Source: JAEUIE01 sp046350055
GTDB taxonomy: Bacteria; Planctomycetota; Planctomycetia; Gemmatales; HRBIN36
Assembly: GCA_046350055.1 (NCBI GenBank)
Contig: JAXMBC010000001.1
Coordinates: 3,596,001 to 3,660,000, forward strand
Reading direction: 5' to 3'
DNA: 64,000 nucleotides
Shown here: positions 52,775 to 62,546 of the stretch, piece after piece
Position numbering within the stretch: the first letter of the stretch is position 1
How the letters are laid out: the number at the start of each line of letters is the position of its first letter
Position numbers and translations under genes: made by a program
The notes under the pieces: generated by a model
Told to the model about the DNA's origin: nothing
Seen by the model: the letters and a program-made list of their open reading frames with translations, nothing else
The model's database searches: none

Positions 52775-54910
52775 TCAGCGTGGCGTAGCTGGAGGTGGAT
52801 TAGTCTTAGTTGGCGGTGGCAGCGTTGTTGGCTGATTGGGCAGCACGACGTTGTTCGGCCCCGGATTTACAGGAATGGAAGGAGCCGAACTTGTCCCGAA
52901 GGGGCCTGTAATGTACTGGTCTTTACCGTTACGGTAGTTGAGCATTCGACTGATGTCCGTCCTTGCCCCGGCTCGGTAGTCTTCGGTTCGTCGGCTTTCC
53001 AGGCGATTCAGCAGATAGAACTCGGTATCACCTGGCTCGAACACATTATGTCCAGGCAATGGCGGCACCTCAGCTTGTTCCATCGGGTGAACCAGTTCAG
53101 GAGTGATGAGAAACACCAACTCCTGCTCCGATGAGGTGACCGAATCAAACCCGAATGCACGACCAATTAGAGGAATATCACCGAGAAGAGGTACCCGATT
53201 GGTAGTGGTGCCAAGCGTGGTGGAAATCAACCCGGCTACAGCCAGCGTCTGCCCTTCCCGAAGTTCCACTACGTTGGTGAAGCGGCGGGAATTGAGCTGT
53301 GCAGGTACGCCGATCTGGTTGTTATCGACGCCACCACCGATGCTCGATTGACCTGCACTGTTCGTGCCGAGTGATGTGACCTCGGCATTGACAGTCAGGC
53401 GTATGCGGTCTTTGTCATAAACAATCGGTGTGAAGTTCAACGAGACGCCAAAGGGGCGGTAGTTTACCCCTTGTAGTGCGTTGACAGCATTACCGGTCAC
53501 GACCGGCACCGGGAATTCGCCTCCAGCCTGAAAAGTGGCTGCCTGGCCATTGAGCGAGACCAGGGTAGGTTCTGCGAGAGTGCGGGAGTAACCCATCTGC
53601 CGGAGTGCGTTCATAGCGAGAAGGATGGAGCCGCCATCGAGCGAAGCAGTCAAGTTGGCATTCGGGCCAAATACATTGGTACGTGACAGCAGACCACCAG
53701 TGTTTTGCGAGAAGACCGCGTTGTTCCCACTATTGAGAATGTTGAAATTCATACCAATGCTTCGAAGGGCATTTCGCTGCACTTCGGCCACCTGTACCCG
53801 CAGCATCACTTGCTGTTCACCGGGTACGCGCAGCAGGTTGATGATGTTCGCATTGCCAGAGACCACGAAGTTCTGCAAGCCCTGAGCGATGGTCTGATCT
53901 GGATTGTTAGGATCAGCCTGTAAGGTCACATCGATGCGATCGACCGGTATACGTGTGGGTGGCGTTTGCAGAGGTGCCTGTTCCCGCACCACGGTTAGAA
54001 TCTTCGAAGCTTCGCCAGCGTCCTTGGCCTGTCCCGATACGACGAGCTTATCACCCACGAGACAGAGACGGACGACGCTGTTTGGGAAGGCACGATTGAT
54101 CTCATCTTCCAGTGCTTTGTAAACCCGTTCGATGCGGGACTTTGCTTCCGGATCAGGGACAACACGAACGAGGTAGTTCAGCACTTTGAACTTATCTGGT
54201 GAAGTAGGGTCAAGGAAGAACAAGGCGATTACAGTGGTTCCGGCTTGTTTGCCTAGAACGAAGAATGCTTTGTCTTTACTGTCTTTGATAACCTCAATGT
54301 CTGCTATGCTGGGATCGACTGCCTGGAATTTGGCAGGAGCCTGCTTGAGTTGCAGAATGCGTGGTCGCCCGACAACGAGATCGAGCGTATTATCGGGATC
54401 TTCAATGCTCTCTACCAGGCTGCGATACTTGTCGAGAGTTTTCTCATCTGGCTTGGGAGTGCTTCCAAGCGGTGCATCCAATGCATTTAATCGTGCTCTG
54501 GGTTGAAACGGGTCAACAGGCTTGGCTTTATCCTGTGGCTCGATTTTGAAAGGCAACGCTGGGGTCTTGCTGTCCAGGTTAGGAAACTTCGGAGGCTCAG
54601 GGAGCACCGTATTCCCACCAGTTGGAGGCTGTGCAATAGGAGGCTGCGTGTTATCGTTCTTCGCAGGTGTCTTGGTCGGTGTGCTACCAGTTTTGTCGTT
54701 TTTCGCTTCCTGATAACTGCTCTGAACAATTAGTGGCTGGACGATACGCGTACCTTTGGGCCGAGTTGGTTGTTCCGGCTCATCAGCTGAAGCTTTCCAC
54801 TCCATCCCCGTACACCATACAAGCAGTGAAAGCGACAGCAGGGGGACCAGCCCCTGCCGCCTGGCACCTGATTGCCGTTGTCCTTGCCAGTGATGTACTG
54901 TTACATTCAT
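52775..54910 (-). CDS. Type II/III secretion system secretin, CpaC/RcpA-like
   Basis: 711-aa outer-membrane secretin. After a signal-type N-terminus and a Pro/Thr/Lys-rich linker, a pilus-assembly N-domain appears ('LDLVVGRPRILQLKQAPAKFQAVDPSIADIEVI', 'GTTVIALFFLD'). A BON-like region follows ('AFPNSVVRLCLVGDKLVVSGQAKDAGEASKIL'), and then the secretin core ('QQVMLRVQVAEVQRNALRSIGMNF', 'TLAEPTLVSLNGQAATFQAGGEFPVPV', 'LREGQTLAVAGLISTTLGTTTNRVPLLGDIPLIGRAF', 'ELVFLITPELV'). It forms the gated ring for Tad-type pili or secretion. CpaF and pilin genes are not in the window. Confidence 0.93.
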   Translation of the reverse strand: MNVTVHHWQGQRQSGARRQGLVPLLSLSLLVWCTGMEWKASADEPEQPTRPKGTRIVQPLIVQSSYQEAKNDKTGSTPTKTPAKNDNTQPPIAQPPTGGNTVLPEPPKFPNLDSKTPALPFKIEPQDKAKPVDPFQPRARLNALDAPLGSTPKPDEKTLDKYRSLVESIEDPDNTLDLVVGRPRILQLKQAPAKFQAVDPSIADIEVIKDSKDKAFFVLGKQAGTTVIALFFLDPTSPDKFKVLNYLVRVVPDPEAKSRIERVYKALEDEINRAFPNSVVRLCLVGDKLVVSGQAKDAGEASKILTVVREQAPLQTPPTRIPVDRIDVTLQADPNNPDQTIAQGLQNFVVSGNANIINLLRVPGEQQVMLRVQVAEVQRNALRSIGMNFNILNSGNNAVFSQNTGGLLSRTNVFGPNANLTASLDGGSILLAMNALRQMGYSRTLAEPTLVSLNGQAATFQAGGEFPVPVVTGNAVNALQGVNYRPFGVSLNFTPIVYDKDRIRLTVNAEVTSLGTNSAGQSSIGGGVDNNQIGVPAQLNSRRFTNVVELREGQTLAVAGLISTTLGTTTNRVPLLGDIPLIGRAFGFDSVTSSEQELVFLITPELVHPMEQAEVPPLPGHNVFEPGDTEFYLLNRLESRRTEDYRAGARTDISRMLNYRNGKDQYITGPFGTSSAPSIPVNPGPNNVVLPNQPTTLPPPTKTNPPPATPR

Positions 54911-55112
54911 TAGTTAGCCCCGCGTCACTGTCAGATGCAGTGAACATGGACTCGCTGCCCGCTGGATACGAACTATCCAGCATCTCAGGGTCTATCGGCA
55001 TGATAAACGGGAGAACTTTTGCCGAACGTAACGATTATGATCGACGCTCATGGCAGCAGGCGGCATGGGTTGTAAAGTTGGGCAGAATAGGTCAAGTGAA
55101 TGAAAGGCGATC

Positions 55113-56276
55113 ATGAGTTCTTACGACACGATAGTCATTGGTCTCGGTGCGATGGGCTCAGCAGCAGCATGGAGGTGTGCTCAGCGTGGCCAACGAGTAC
55201 TTGGTCTGGAACAATTCGATCTTGTTCACCAATTGGGCAGTTCTCACGGCAGGAGCCGCATTATTCGTGAAGCGTATTACGAGCATCCTGCATACGTGCC
55301 CTTGGTGCGTGAAGCGTATGCGTTGTGGAACAGCTTAAGTGAAGAAAGTCAGTACGCCCTGCTCACCCCATGCCACTGTGCAAACATCGGTCCAGCTGGC
55401 TGCGAAATCATCACGGGTGTCCGTGTAGCAGCAAAGGAGCACCAACTTCCTGTGGAGGTACTCAACGCCAGGGAACTGATGCTTCTCTACCCCGCATTCC
55501 ATTTACCTGAACACTATCAAGCGGTGGTTGAAAGTAATGCAGGCTGGTTACAAGTCGAAACGTGTGTTCATGTGATGCAGCTGATGGCCTGTAGGCACGG
55601 TGCAGTCCTGCACGCGAATGAGATGGTTCTCGAATGGAAAGCGGTGCCGGGCAATGTTACTGTCCGCACCAACAGTGATACTTATCATGCAAGACAACTC
55701 ATTCTAACCGCAGGTCCCTGGTCACGAGACTTATTGTGCATGGCGGGAGTACCACTCACCGTGATGCGGCAGTTGCAGTGGTTCTTTAAAGCACCAATTA
55801 CCCGATCTGACGAACGCGAAAAACAAACATTGCCAATCTTCATCATCGATACACCGGCAGGCAGTTTCTATGGAATCCCCGCAGAGCATATCTGGAATGG
55901 CTCCAAAGGTACCATCAATATGAAAATCGCTCAGCACTATGGCGCACCAGAACAGGCCCACCCAGACGAAGTGAACCGACAGATTGCAGATGATGAACTC
56001 ATTCCGGTTCGAAAATTCATGCAACAGTATTTGCCAGCGATGGCCGATGCGGAATTGCAAAGTGCTTCGGTCTGCATCTATACCCTCTCGCCGGATCGAC
56101 ACTTCGTGATTGATCGCCATCCAAACCACGAAAATGTCGCCTTGGCGTGTGGATTCTCCGGACATGGTTTTAAGTTCGCACCGGTTGTGGGCGAACAGCT
56201 GGCAAACTTGCTCGAAGGAAAAGTGCGTGAAGAGACACGAGAATTGTTTGGAATAGATCGACTTCTCAAACCTTAG
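55113..56276 (+). CDS. solA: N-methyl-tryptophan/sarcosine oxidase-like flavoenzyme
   Basis: 387-aa monomeric sarcosine oxidase family enzyme that oxidises N-methyl amino acids to the amino acid, formaldehyde and peroxide. The FAD fold starts 'YDTIVIGLGAMGSAAAWRCAQRG', and 'GSSHGRSRIIREAYYEHPAYVPL' is highly family-specific. The likely covalent-FAD cysteine sits in 'SASVCIYTLSPDRHFVID', and 'ALACGFSGHGFKFAPVVGE' closes the site. Its stop overlaps the end of the convergent kinase gene by 11 nt. Whether the substrate is sarcosine or N-methyltryptophan is open. Confidence 0.88.
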   Translation: MSSYDTIVIGLGAMGSAAAWRCAQRGQRVLGLEQFDLVHQLGSSHGRSRIIREAYYEHPAYVPLVREAYALWNSLSEESQYALLTPCHCANIGPAGCEIITGVRVAAKEHQLPVEVLNARELMLLYPAFHLPEHYQAVVESNAGWLQVETCVHVMQLMACRHGAVLHANEMVLEWKAVPGNVTVRTNSDTYHARQLILTAGPWSRDLLCMAGVPLTVMRQLQWFFKAPITRSDEREKQTLPIFIIDTPAGSFYGIPAEHIWNGSKGTINMKIAQHYGAPEQAHPDEVNRQIADDELIPVRKFMQQYLPAMADAELQSASVCIYTLSPDRHFVIDRHPNHENVALACGFSGHGFKFAPVVGEQLANLLEGKVREETRELFGIDRLLKP

Positions 56277-58083
56277 CACCAACGACAACAGATGCTTCCT
56301 TACGTGGGAGTGTGATTCTAAACGTAGTCCCTTCTCCTTCCATGCTTGTCACGCTGATCGTACCGCCGAAGAGGTCGACATATCCTTTGACGATAGCTAA
56401 ACCCAAACCTGCATTGATGGAGGACGATTGCCTTGATGGATCAGCCCGGAAGAACCGCTCGAAGAGATGCGAACGGGTTTCTTCTGACATGCCAACGCCA
56501 GTGTCAGCCACTTCCATAACAATTGCCTTGGGAGCGGCTGTAATCTTCACCGTGACCTGACCATGTTCTTTGTTGTAATGAACTGCGTTATCGATCAGGT
56601 TGACCAGGATTTCGCGCAACTTGCTTGCATCAGAAAGGATGGGAGGAAGCGAACTCGCATTTTCATCCACCTCGAGCTCTACAGAAATATGTCGCTGATC
56701 GGCCAGGGGCCTCAGCATATCAACGCATTGCCCTGCTAATTCGACCACATCGACTTCATCTTCTCGTAAATGATCGACCCCCGCATCAAGTCGGGAAAGC
56801 ATGAGAAGCCTCTCGACCAGCATCTTCATGTGCGTGCCAGTTTCGATGCATTGGTTCAAGGTGGCTTTGTATTCGTCCGCGGTTCGTGGCTTGCGGAGCG
56901 CCACTTGCATCGTGGTCATCAGCGAAGCCAGTGGAGTCCGTAGTTCATGAGAAATATCAGCCGTTGCTCGTTTTTCCCTGGTGAAGGCCTGGTCCAATGA
57001 TTCAAGTGATTCCTGCAGTCGTAGCACAATAGGAGCCAGTTCCTCCGGCATTTTTCGATGATCGAGTTCAGTACCATTCAGCCGCAGTCGCAAATCATGT
57101 GGGGTCAAGTCGCTCACTGCATCTGCCACACTGACTAAAGGTGCGAGGCTTGAACGACTAAGCCAGGTAATAGCCAATGCGCATAGAGAGATGGTAGCGA
57201 GACAAATCAAGATCAAACGATTCAAGGTATCCTTGCGAACAAGTTCTGTTTCCTGACGCAACGCGGCAAGATCCTTGTTCATTTCCTGCTTAAAGCGATC
57301 TAGTACCTTATCACGCGCATCAGCTACCCTGGCTACCTGCACGACCATCGTGTTCAATGGGCGTGGCGATGTGCGAGGCTCGGGCATGCGACTAAAAGCA
57401 CGACGAGGCAAGGGGCGGCCTAACTGAAACATGCTACCCGTAGCAAAGGTCTCATAGGCCATTGGCATTTTGATGGAAACCATGCAGAATCTTTTGCCGC
57501 ATTTTAATACTTCTTCCTGCTTATCAGGCTCGTAAAGAGGCAGGTTCTGCACAGCGGAAATATCGGTGGCGAAACAATCTGTCGGCAAGTTGGAGGATCT
57601 TGTGCTGGCCCGCTGCGTCCAGATATGGAAGTGTTCGTCACCATCGATCGCGCGTTCGGGAAGTACAATAGTACGCTTGGCAAAGTAAGTAAATGCCACA
57701 CGGAAATCCTGGATGCTCATGCATTGAGTCAGAGTGGCCGACAATTGTGGATGTGTCAGCGGATTGGCTAAATTGCATGCTATCAGGCTGCTGAATTCGA
57801 GTGCCTGGTAGGGATATACCTTTGGGTATGCAGGTGTGAACTCAACCTGTTCATAAACTTGTCTGCCAATGCTTTCGGCTTGAAGCACCATATCATCAAA
57901 GTACTTTTCACGATACGAGTTGATTTGTTTGGCAGTCTGGCTTCGCAACAACTCTGCTGTGGCCATCTCCTTCGCCTGAAGCAGAAACTTGGTCTGCTCA
58001 TAAACATACCACGATAGGCCACCAACGACGAAGGTGACCATCAGTAGAAGCATCAGCAAGAGGCGAACCCTGATGGACCTCAC
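56266..58083 (-). CDS. Sensor histidine kinase
   Basis: 605-aa membrane histidine kinase. TM1 is about residues 7-27, a periplasmic sensor of about 260 residues follows, and TM2 is 'LILICLATISLCALAITWL'. A HAMP domain ('SLAPLVSVADAVSDLTPHDLRLRLNG'), HisKA with the phospho-His in 'ADISHELRTPLASL', and HATPase ('NLIDNAVHYNKEHGQ', 'DTGVGMSEETRSHLF', 'GLGLAIVKGYVDLFGG') complete it. It overlaps the response regulator stop by 4 nt, so they are a coupled pair. The signal is unknown; the sensor domain resembles nothing I know. Confidence 0.95.
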   Translation of the reverse strand: MRSIRVRLLLMLLLMVTFVVGGLSWYVYEQTKFLLQAKEMATAELLRSQTAKQINSYREKYFDDMVLQAESIGRQVYEQVEFTPAYPKVYPYQALEFSSLIACNLANPLTHPQLSATLTQCMSIQDFRVAFTYFAKRTIVLPERAIDGDEHFHIWTQRASTRSSNLPTDCFATDISAVQNLPLYEPDKQEEVLKCGKRFCMVSIKMPMAYETFATGSMFQLGRPLPRRAFSRMPEPRTSPRPLNTMVVQVARVADARDKVLDRFKQEMNKDLAALRQETELVRKDTLNRLILICLATISLCALAITWLSRSSLAPLVSVADAVSDLTPHDLRLRLNGTELDHRKMPEELAPIVLRLQESLESLDQAFTREKRATADISHELRTPLASLMTTMQVALRKPRTADEYKATLNQCIETGTHMKMLVERLLMLSRLDAGVDHLREDEVDVVELAGQCVDMLRPLADQRHISVELEVDENASSLPPILSDASKLREILVNLIDNAVHYNKEHGQVTVKITAAPKAIVMEVADTGVGMSEETRSHLFERFFRADPSRQSSSINAGLGLAIVKGYVDLFGGTISVTSMEGEGTTFRITLPRKEASVVVGAKV

Positions 58084-58793
58084 TTCAACATCTCCTCCGG
58101 TTCCGCAACGATTTCATCGTCGTCTTCACCTCGCAGCATATACCCTTCACCCCATCGTGTCAAAATCAAAGGCTTTTCAAAACCCTTGTCTATTTTGTTC
58201 CGAAGGTAACGAATGTAGACATCCACAACATTGGACGTGTTTTCGTCTTCTTCGTCGTAAAGGTGGTCCCAAATCATGGGACGGGTTACTACCTTGCCTC
58301 GATGAAACGCGAGGAATTCCAGTAATGCGTACTCACGTGGTGTCAGATGGATGCGTTTCCCACTTCTCTTGACACTTCGCGCGGCAGAGTCAATCTCCAG
58401 ATCATGGATACGCAGGACCGGGTCCTTTACCTGATGGCCACGACGAATGAGTGCGCGGATGCGGGCGAGTAGCTCATCCATCTCGAACGGCTTGGTGAGG
58501 TAATCATCAGCCCCGAGGTCGAGTCCTTTGATTTTGTCAGGTAGTTGGTCTTTGGCTGTCAGGATCAACACGTGGCTGCTCATGCCATCCTTACGCCAGG
58601 CTTGCAACAGACTGAGGCCATCCATCTTGGGAAGCATCAAGTCGAGGACGATGACATCGTAGGGCATGCCCCGGGCTTTGATGTTGGCTTCTTCTCCATC
58701 TTTGGCCCAGTCAACAGCATAGCCTTCCTCTTCGAGGCCCTGCTTGAGGGCTCGTGCCAATGGATAGTAATCTTCGGCGAGAAGGATCTTCAT
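58080..58793 (-). CDS. OmpR/PhoB-family response regulator
   Basis: 237-aa response regulator. The receiver has the acidic pair in 'ILLAEDYY', phospho-Asp in 'VIVLDLMLPKMDG', Thr in 'LILTAKD' and Lys in 'YLTKPFEMDELLARI'. The winged helix has 'LTPREYALLEFLAFHRGKVVTRPMIWDHLYD' and 'VVDVYIRYLRNKID'. The ATG at 58793 (MKILLAEDYY) is chosen over the upstream start, which adds five residues. It precedes and overlaps its histidine kinase gene. Targets are unknown. Confidence 0.95.
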   Translation of the reverse strand: MKILLAEDYYPLARALKQGLEEEGYAVDWAKDGEEANIKARGMPYDVIVLDLMLPKMDGLSLLQAWRKDGMSSHVLILTAKDQLPDKIKGLDLGADDYLTKPFEMDELLARIRALIRRGHQVKDPVLRIHDLEIDSAARSVKRSGKRIHLTPREYALLEFLAFHRGKVVTRPMIWDHLYDEEDENTSNVVDVYIRYLRNKIDKGFEKPLILTRWGEGYMLRGEDDDEIVAEPEEMLK

Positions 58794-58969
58794 GGCCGTG
58801 CCTCTCATTAAATTGTGTCTATTGCATCATAACTGCCACCAATTAAACCACTGTGAGATTAGGCATGAAACTGTGGTGAGAGACTACACCTTGATAACTG
58901 TCCAATGCCCACAATGCTGATATACTAACACCATTGTTGTTTCACCGGAACGCCCAGGGGTCATAAATA

Positions 58970-59206
58970 GTGGAATTCGTTGCCAATCTGCTCAGTGTGC
59001 TCATCTTTGCCACTAGCCTGATCATGATCCTGCTTATCCTCATCCAACGTGGTCGTGGAGGCGGTTTGATCGGTGCCCTTGGAGGTTCTGGTGGTTCCAG
59101 TGCCTTTGGATCACGGGCTGGCGATACGTTTACCCGTATCACGTTGATTACAGCTGCCATCTGGATGTTTCTGATTATGCTTCAGATTTGGGTTCGTCCC
59201 AATTAA
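58970..59206 (+). CDS. secG: Preprotein translocase subunit SecG
   Basis: 78-aa SecG, a two-helix subunit of the SecYEG channel. TM1 is 'LLSVLIFATSLIMILLILIQ', then the conserved 'RGRGGGLIGALGGSGGSSAFGSRAGDTFTRIT' loop, then TM2. The start is GTG. It is followed 69 nt later by the yicC-gmk-rpoZ group. Confidence 0.93.
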   Translation: MEFVANLLSVLIFATSLIMILLILIQRGRGGGLIGALGGSGGSSAFGSRAGDTFTRITLITAAIWMFLIMLQIWVRPN

Positions 59207-59275
59207 CGAGGGACCTCTGTTTCGATTCCTACATGCCCTGCGGGGCATGTTTCCTTTCCCACCCGAGGTTCCCAC

Positions 59276-60160
59276 TTGCTACTCAGCATGACTGGTTATG
59301 GCGATGCCCGCTGGCAAGGTCCCGGCCTCACCATCAGTGTGGAACTGCGTTCAGTAAACAATCGTTTTCTGAAGATCCTCACCAAATTGCCTGAGCACTA
59401 TCAGAAGCTGGAGCCGGAGATTGAAAGGGCTTTGCGAGAGAAGTTGAAACGTGGCACTGTGCAGGTTCAGATCCTTGCTCAGCGTGAACCCCGTCCTGAC
59501 GATTATCGCATCAATATCGTCGCTCTCGATGCCTTTCGTCAGCAACTGGAGAACTATGCTGCCTCGAATAAGTTTGCATTCAACCTCGACCCTGCATCCT
59601 TGCTAGCAATTCCTGGCGTAGTAGAGGATGCTACCACAAGCAGCGGAGACACCGAAGAAGCCTGGGCCCAGGTTGGCCCTGTGGTTAACAAAGCATTAGC
59701 CAGGCTTGAACAAATGCGCCGCGAGGAAGGTGTCAAAATGGCGCAGGAACTCAGCGCCCAGGCTGAATCAATCAGCAACCACCTTCGTGAAATAGCTCTT
59801 CGCGCTCCACAAGTTGCCAGCGATTATCGCAAGCGTCTGCACGAAAAACTGCAAAACACACTGAGTGAATACAACATTTCCCTTGATGCTACCCAGCTGA
59901 TCAAGGAGGTGGCCATCTTTGCTGACCGTACCGACATCCACGAAGAGAACGTGCGGCTGGGAAGTCACTTGGAACAGTTTCATGCATTTCTGCGTGAGGC
60001 CGAAAGTACCGGGCGCAAGCTGGATTTCCTGATCCAGGAAATGAACCGCGAAGTAAATACGATAGGTTCCAAGGCCAATGACATTGCCATTACTCGCCAC
60101 GTCGTCGAAATGAAAGGCGCGCTGGAAAAGATGCGGGAGCTGATTCAAAATGTCGAATAG
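59276..60160 (+). CDS. yicC: YicC family endoribonuclease
   Basis: 294-aa YicC-type protein; the family includes RNases that act on small RNAs. It begins with the hallmark 'SMTGYGDARWQGPGLTISVELRSVNNRFLKI', and the C-terminus 'HLEQFHAFLREAESTGRKLDFLIQEMNREVNTIGSKAND' is the DUF1732 signature. The TTG at 59276 (M-L-L-S-M-T-G-Y-G) with GAGG upstream matches the family N-terminus; an ATG at 59288 is the alternative. It overlaps gmk by 11 nt. Confidence 0.95.
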   Translation: MLLSMTGYGDARWQGPGLTISVELRSVNNRFLKILTKLPEHYQKLEPEIERALREKLKRGTVQVQILAQREPRPDDYRINIVALDAFRQQLENYAASNKFAFNLDPASLLAIPGVVEDATTSSGDTEEAWAQVGPVVNKALARLEQMRREEGVKMAQELSAQAESISNHLREIALRAPQVASDYRKRLHEKLQNTLSEYNISLDATQLIKEVAIFADRTDIHEENVRLGSHLEQFHAFLREAESTGRKLDFLIQEMNREVNTIGSKANDIAITRHVVEMKGALEKMRELIQNVE

Positions 60161-60740
60161 CCCCACGAAACGTGGTCGATTAGTGGTGCTTTCCGGTCCC
60201 AGCGGCTCGGGGAAGACGACTCTTATTCGCGAGGCACTAGCTGCCCAGGATCTGCCATTGCGGCTTGCGATCTCTGCCACCACTCGACCGCCCCGTCCCC
60301 GTGAAATCGACGGTATCCATTATCATTTCTGGACCAGCGAACGCTTCCTCGACGCCATCCACGCTGACAAGTTTCTGGAACATGCCAAAGTTTATGGGCA
60401 TCACTATGGTACGTTACGGGAGGAAGTTGAGCCTTACCTGGCAAAAGGCGTGAATGTGCTTCTGGAAATTGATGTGCAGGGTGGCTTGCAGATCAAAGAG
60501 CAACTGCCTGAGTCAGTCATGGTTTTCCTGAGGGCTTCGACGCCACAGGTGTACGAAACGCGTTTGCGTGCCCGCAACACCGATAGCCAGGAATCACTCG
60601 AAAAGCGGCTCGAATCAGCCATGAAAGAAATCGAGACGGGTTCTAAACAGTACCAATACCAGATCATCAATGATGATTTGCTACAAGCCGTCTCGGACTT
60701 TCGGCAATTGATACTCTCACTGCAAGTTGCAGGCCAATAG
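60150..60740 (+). CDS. gmk: Guanylate kinase
   Basis: 196-aa guanylate kinase, which phosphorylates GMP to GDP. The P-loop is 'LSGPSGSGKTTLI', the GMP-binding part is 'ISATTRPPRPREIDGIHYHFW' with 'FLEHAKVYGHHYGTLREEVE', and the lid is 'RLRARNTDSQESLEKRL'. Its start lies inside yicC, and rpoZ follows after 51 nt; this order is conserved in many bacteria. Confidence 0.97.
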   Translation: MSNSPTKRGRLVVLSGPSGSGKTTLIREALAAQDLPLRLAISATTRPPRPREIDGIHYHFWTSERFLDAIHADKFLEHAKVYGHHYGTLREEVEPYLAKGVNVLLEIDVQGGLQIKEQLPESVMVFLRASTPQVYETRLRARNTDSQESLEKRLESAMKEIETGSKQYQYQIINDDLLQAVSDFRQLILSLQVAGQ

Positions 60741-60791
60741 ACAGGCCATTTCGTACACTATCTGTTCGATATTGACTGGAGAGACAGCACG

Positions 60792-61055
60792 ATGATCGAT
60801 GAACTCAAAGAAGAAGGCATTGTGAACAAGGTCGGCGGACGCTTCAAGCTCTCGACATTGATCCAGAAACGTATGACCATGCTTAGTGCTGGAGCTCGGC
60901 CGCTGGTAGAAATCCGTGGCGGTGAACGCATGCAGATCGTCATCCAGGAAATTCTCCAGGACAAGATTTTCCTCGATGCTTCTGGAAACGTCGGCACTCA
61001 TGACGGCGAAGTGGATCTTTCACTTGCTGTCACGACGGATGGTTTGGATGATTAG
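60792..61055 (+). CDS. rpoZ: RNA polymerase omega subunit
   Basis: 87-aa omega-like protein. 'VGGRFKLSTLIQKRMTMLSAGARPLVE' is the omega signature of RNA polymerase assembly subunits. A GGAGAG site precedes the ATG. The C-terminal half differs from the proteobacterial form, as expected for planctomycetes. The gmk-rpoZ order supports the call. Confidence 0.85.
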   Translation: MIDELKEEGIVNKVGGRFKLSTLIQKRMTMLSAGARPLVEIRGGERMQIVIQEILQDKIFLDASGNVGTHDGEVDLSLAVTTDGLDD

Positions 61056-61105
61056 CTAAGGGATAGTTTTATACCGGGAAAGCTTCCTGGCTCCGTGCAT
61101 TCAAC

Positions 61106-61131
61106 AGGGCCATGCAACATTGCATGGCCCT
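61106..61131 (+). terminator. Intrinsic terminator after rpoZ
   Basis: An 11-bp perfect stem, AGGGCCATGCA / TGCATGGCCCT, with an ACAT loop, followed by CTTGTATTT. It ends the yicC-gmk-rpoZ transcript. Confidence 0.82.
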
Positions 61132-61163
61132 CTTGTATTTGTGGAGAAACGGTTACTCGTATT

Positions 61164-62198
61164 TTAGCTTTCCCGTACCACAATACGTTTCATCAACTCA
61201 TCCAGAATAATGCTCGCTTCGGTGTGGGGCAATTGTTTGAGGATGTCTCGAGCAGCTTGAACGTGTTTTTCGGCCTCCCTCAATGTGTACCCTATAGCAC
61301 CTGACTCTGCCAACAGGTACCGCAGTCGTGGAATTTTCTGGGTTGCAGGGTTTTCAAGAATGTCTCGAGCCTCGTTGCTTAGACCGTTGTGCTGCTGAAG
61401 TAAATGAATCAGTGGTAGCGTCAGTTTTTTCTGCAGGACATCAGTGCCGAGCGATTTGCCAGCAATCTTTTCAGTGCCTTGTATATCAAGTACATCATCA
61501 GCAACTTGGAATGCGATGCCCAGGTGATAACCAAAGCAGGTCATTGCTTCGACGGATGTTGAGGCAGCGCCTGCAAAGAGTGCCCCAAGTTCGCAACAGC
61601 ATGCGGTTAATGCAGCTGTTTTTCCACCAATGATTGAGTAGTAATCAGCTTCAGAGAGCTGCAGATTTCCCTGTTCGCCGATCTGCCGCAGTTCGCCTTC
61701 ACACACTTTGTTGGTGGCTTCGCCGATGATTTCGCATGCTTTGGCTGAACCAGTCTTGCTAGCCAGATGAAAAGCATGAGTGAAAAGCATGTCGCCGAGC
61801 AAGACACTGCTGGCGTTGCCCCAGCGGGCATTGATCGTCGCCACGTGTCGACGAAGATCAGCAGAGTCGAGAATATCGTCGTGTACCAGGGTGGCTGTGT
61901 GGATCATTTCCACTACGGCGGCCAGCATGGGGTGCTCCGGACCGATCTTCCCACTGGCTTTAGCCGTAAGAAGCAGGAGTGTTGGTCTCAACCGCTTGCC
62001 ACGATAGTGAGCAAGATGAGCAATCAGATCTTTAACATAAGGGGCTTTGGTATCAAGTTCGTGTTGGAATATCGCCTCTGCCTCAGCAAGTTCATGTGCG
62101 ATAGGCTGGTAATAAAAGCTGTCTGGCCGCCATTCCGCTGGCCGGTTCTCCTGCCCACGAGGCACCGGAGGATGCACAGTCGCTGTGGGCATGCTCAT
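61164..62198 (-). CDS. Polyprenyl diphosphate synthase
   Basis: 344-aa trans-isoprenyl diphosphate synthase that extends allylic diphosphates with IPP, probably giving the quinone side chain. The first Asp-rich motif is 'LVHDDILDSADLRR' and the second is 'AFQVADDVLDIQGTEKIAGKSLGTDV'. 'YRGKRLRPTLLLLTAKA' binds IPP. The sequence leans to the octaprenyl/heptaprenyl branch (IspB/HepT). AAGGGAA precedes the start. Chain length cannot be told for certain. Confidence 0.92.
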   Translation of the reverse strand: MSMPTATVHPPVPRGQENRPAEWRPDSFYYQPIAHELAEAEAIFQHELDTKAPYVKDLIAHLAHYRGKRLRPTLLLLTAKASGKIGPEHPMLAAVVEMIHTATLVHDDILDSADLRRHVATINARWGNASSVLLGDMLFTHAFHLASKTGSAKACEIIGEATNKVCEGELRQIGEQGNLQLSEADYYSIIGGKTAALTACCCELGALFAGAASTSVEAMTCFGYHLGIAFQVADDVLDIQGTEKIAGKSLGTDVLQKKLTLPLIHLLQQHNGLSNEARDILENPATQKIPRLRYLLAESGAIGYTLREAEKHVQAARDILKQLPHTEASIILDELMKRIVVRES

Positions 62199-62388
62199 GC
62201 GATATTCCCTTGGTTCGCAACTTTCAGATTACATTGAAAGTTTACTGCACTGCGTTGGATCAGTCAAGGGTGTTGCCCCATTGTGATTCGTTGCAACTTG
62301 CCACAGAAAGTTGGCTTGGGTGCAATACTTTATCAAAGAAAACTGCTCGTTTGCACTTCGCCCATTTTCACCAGAATCTCAGGAGAGG

Positions 62389-62417
62389 TAGACAAATCCA
62401 CCCCGTACGGGTATATC
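62389..62417 (+). promoter_or_regulatory. Candidate promoter of acpP
   Basis: TAGACA (62389-62394), a 17-nt spacer, then TATATC (62412-62417), 130 nt before the acpP ATG. It is the best sigma-70-like match in the 348-nt gap between the polyprenyl synthase and acpP; no other feature was seen there. Confidence 0.4.
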
Positions 62418-62546
62418 ATGCTTGAAACCTTCATTGGCATGAAGGATGCACGCTTGTGCTCCCATGCGAGTGTCGGTCAGGCTAGCGAATTGTATGCCGA
62501 GCCGCCTGTCTCCGCAGGCCTTTCATTCGAAACAGAGGAGTATTCC

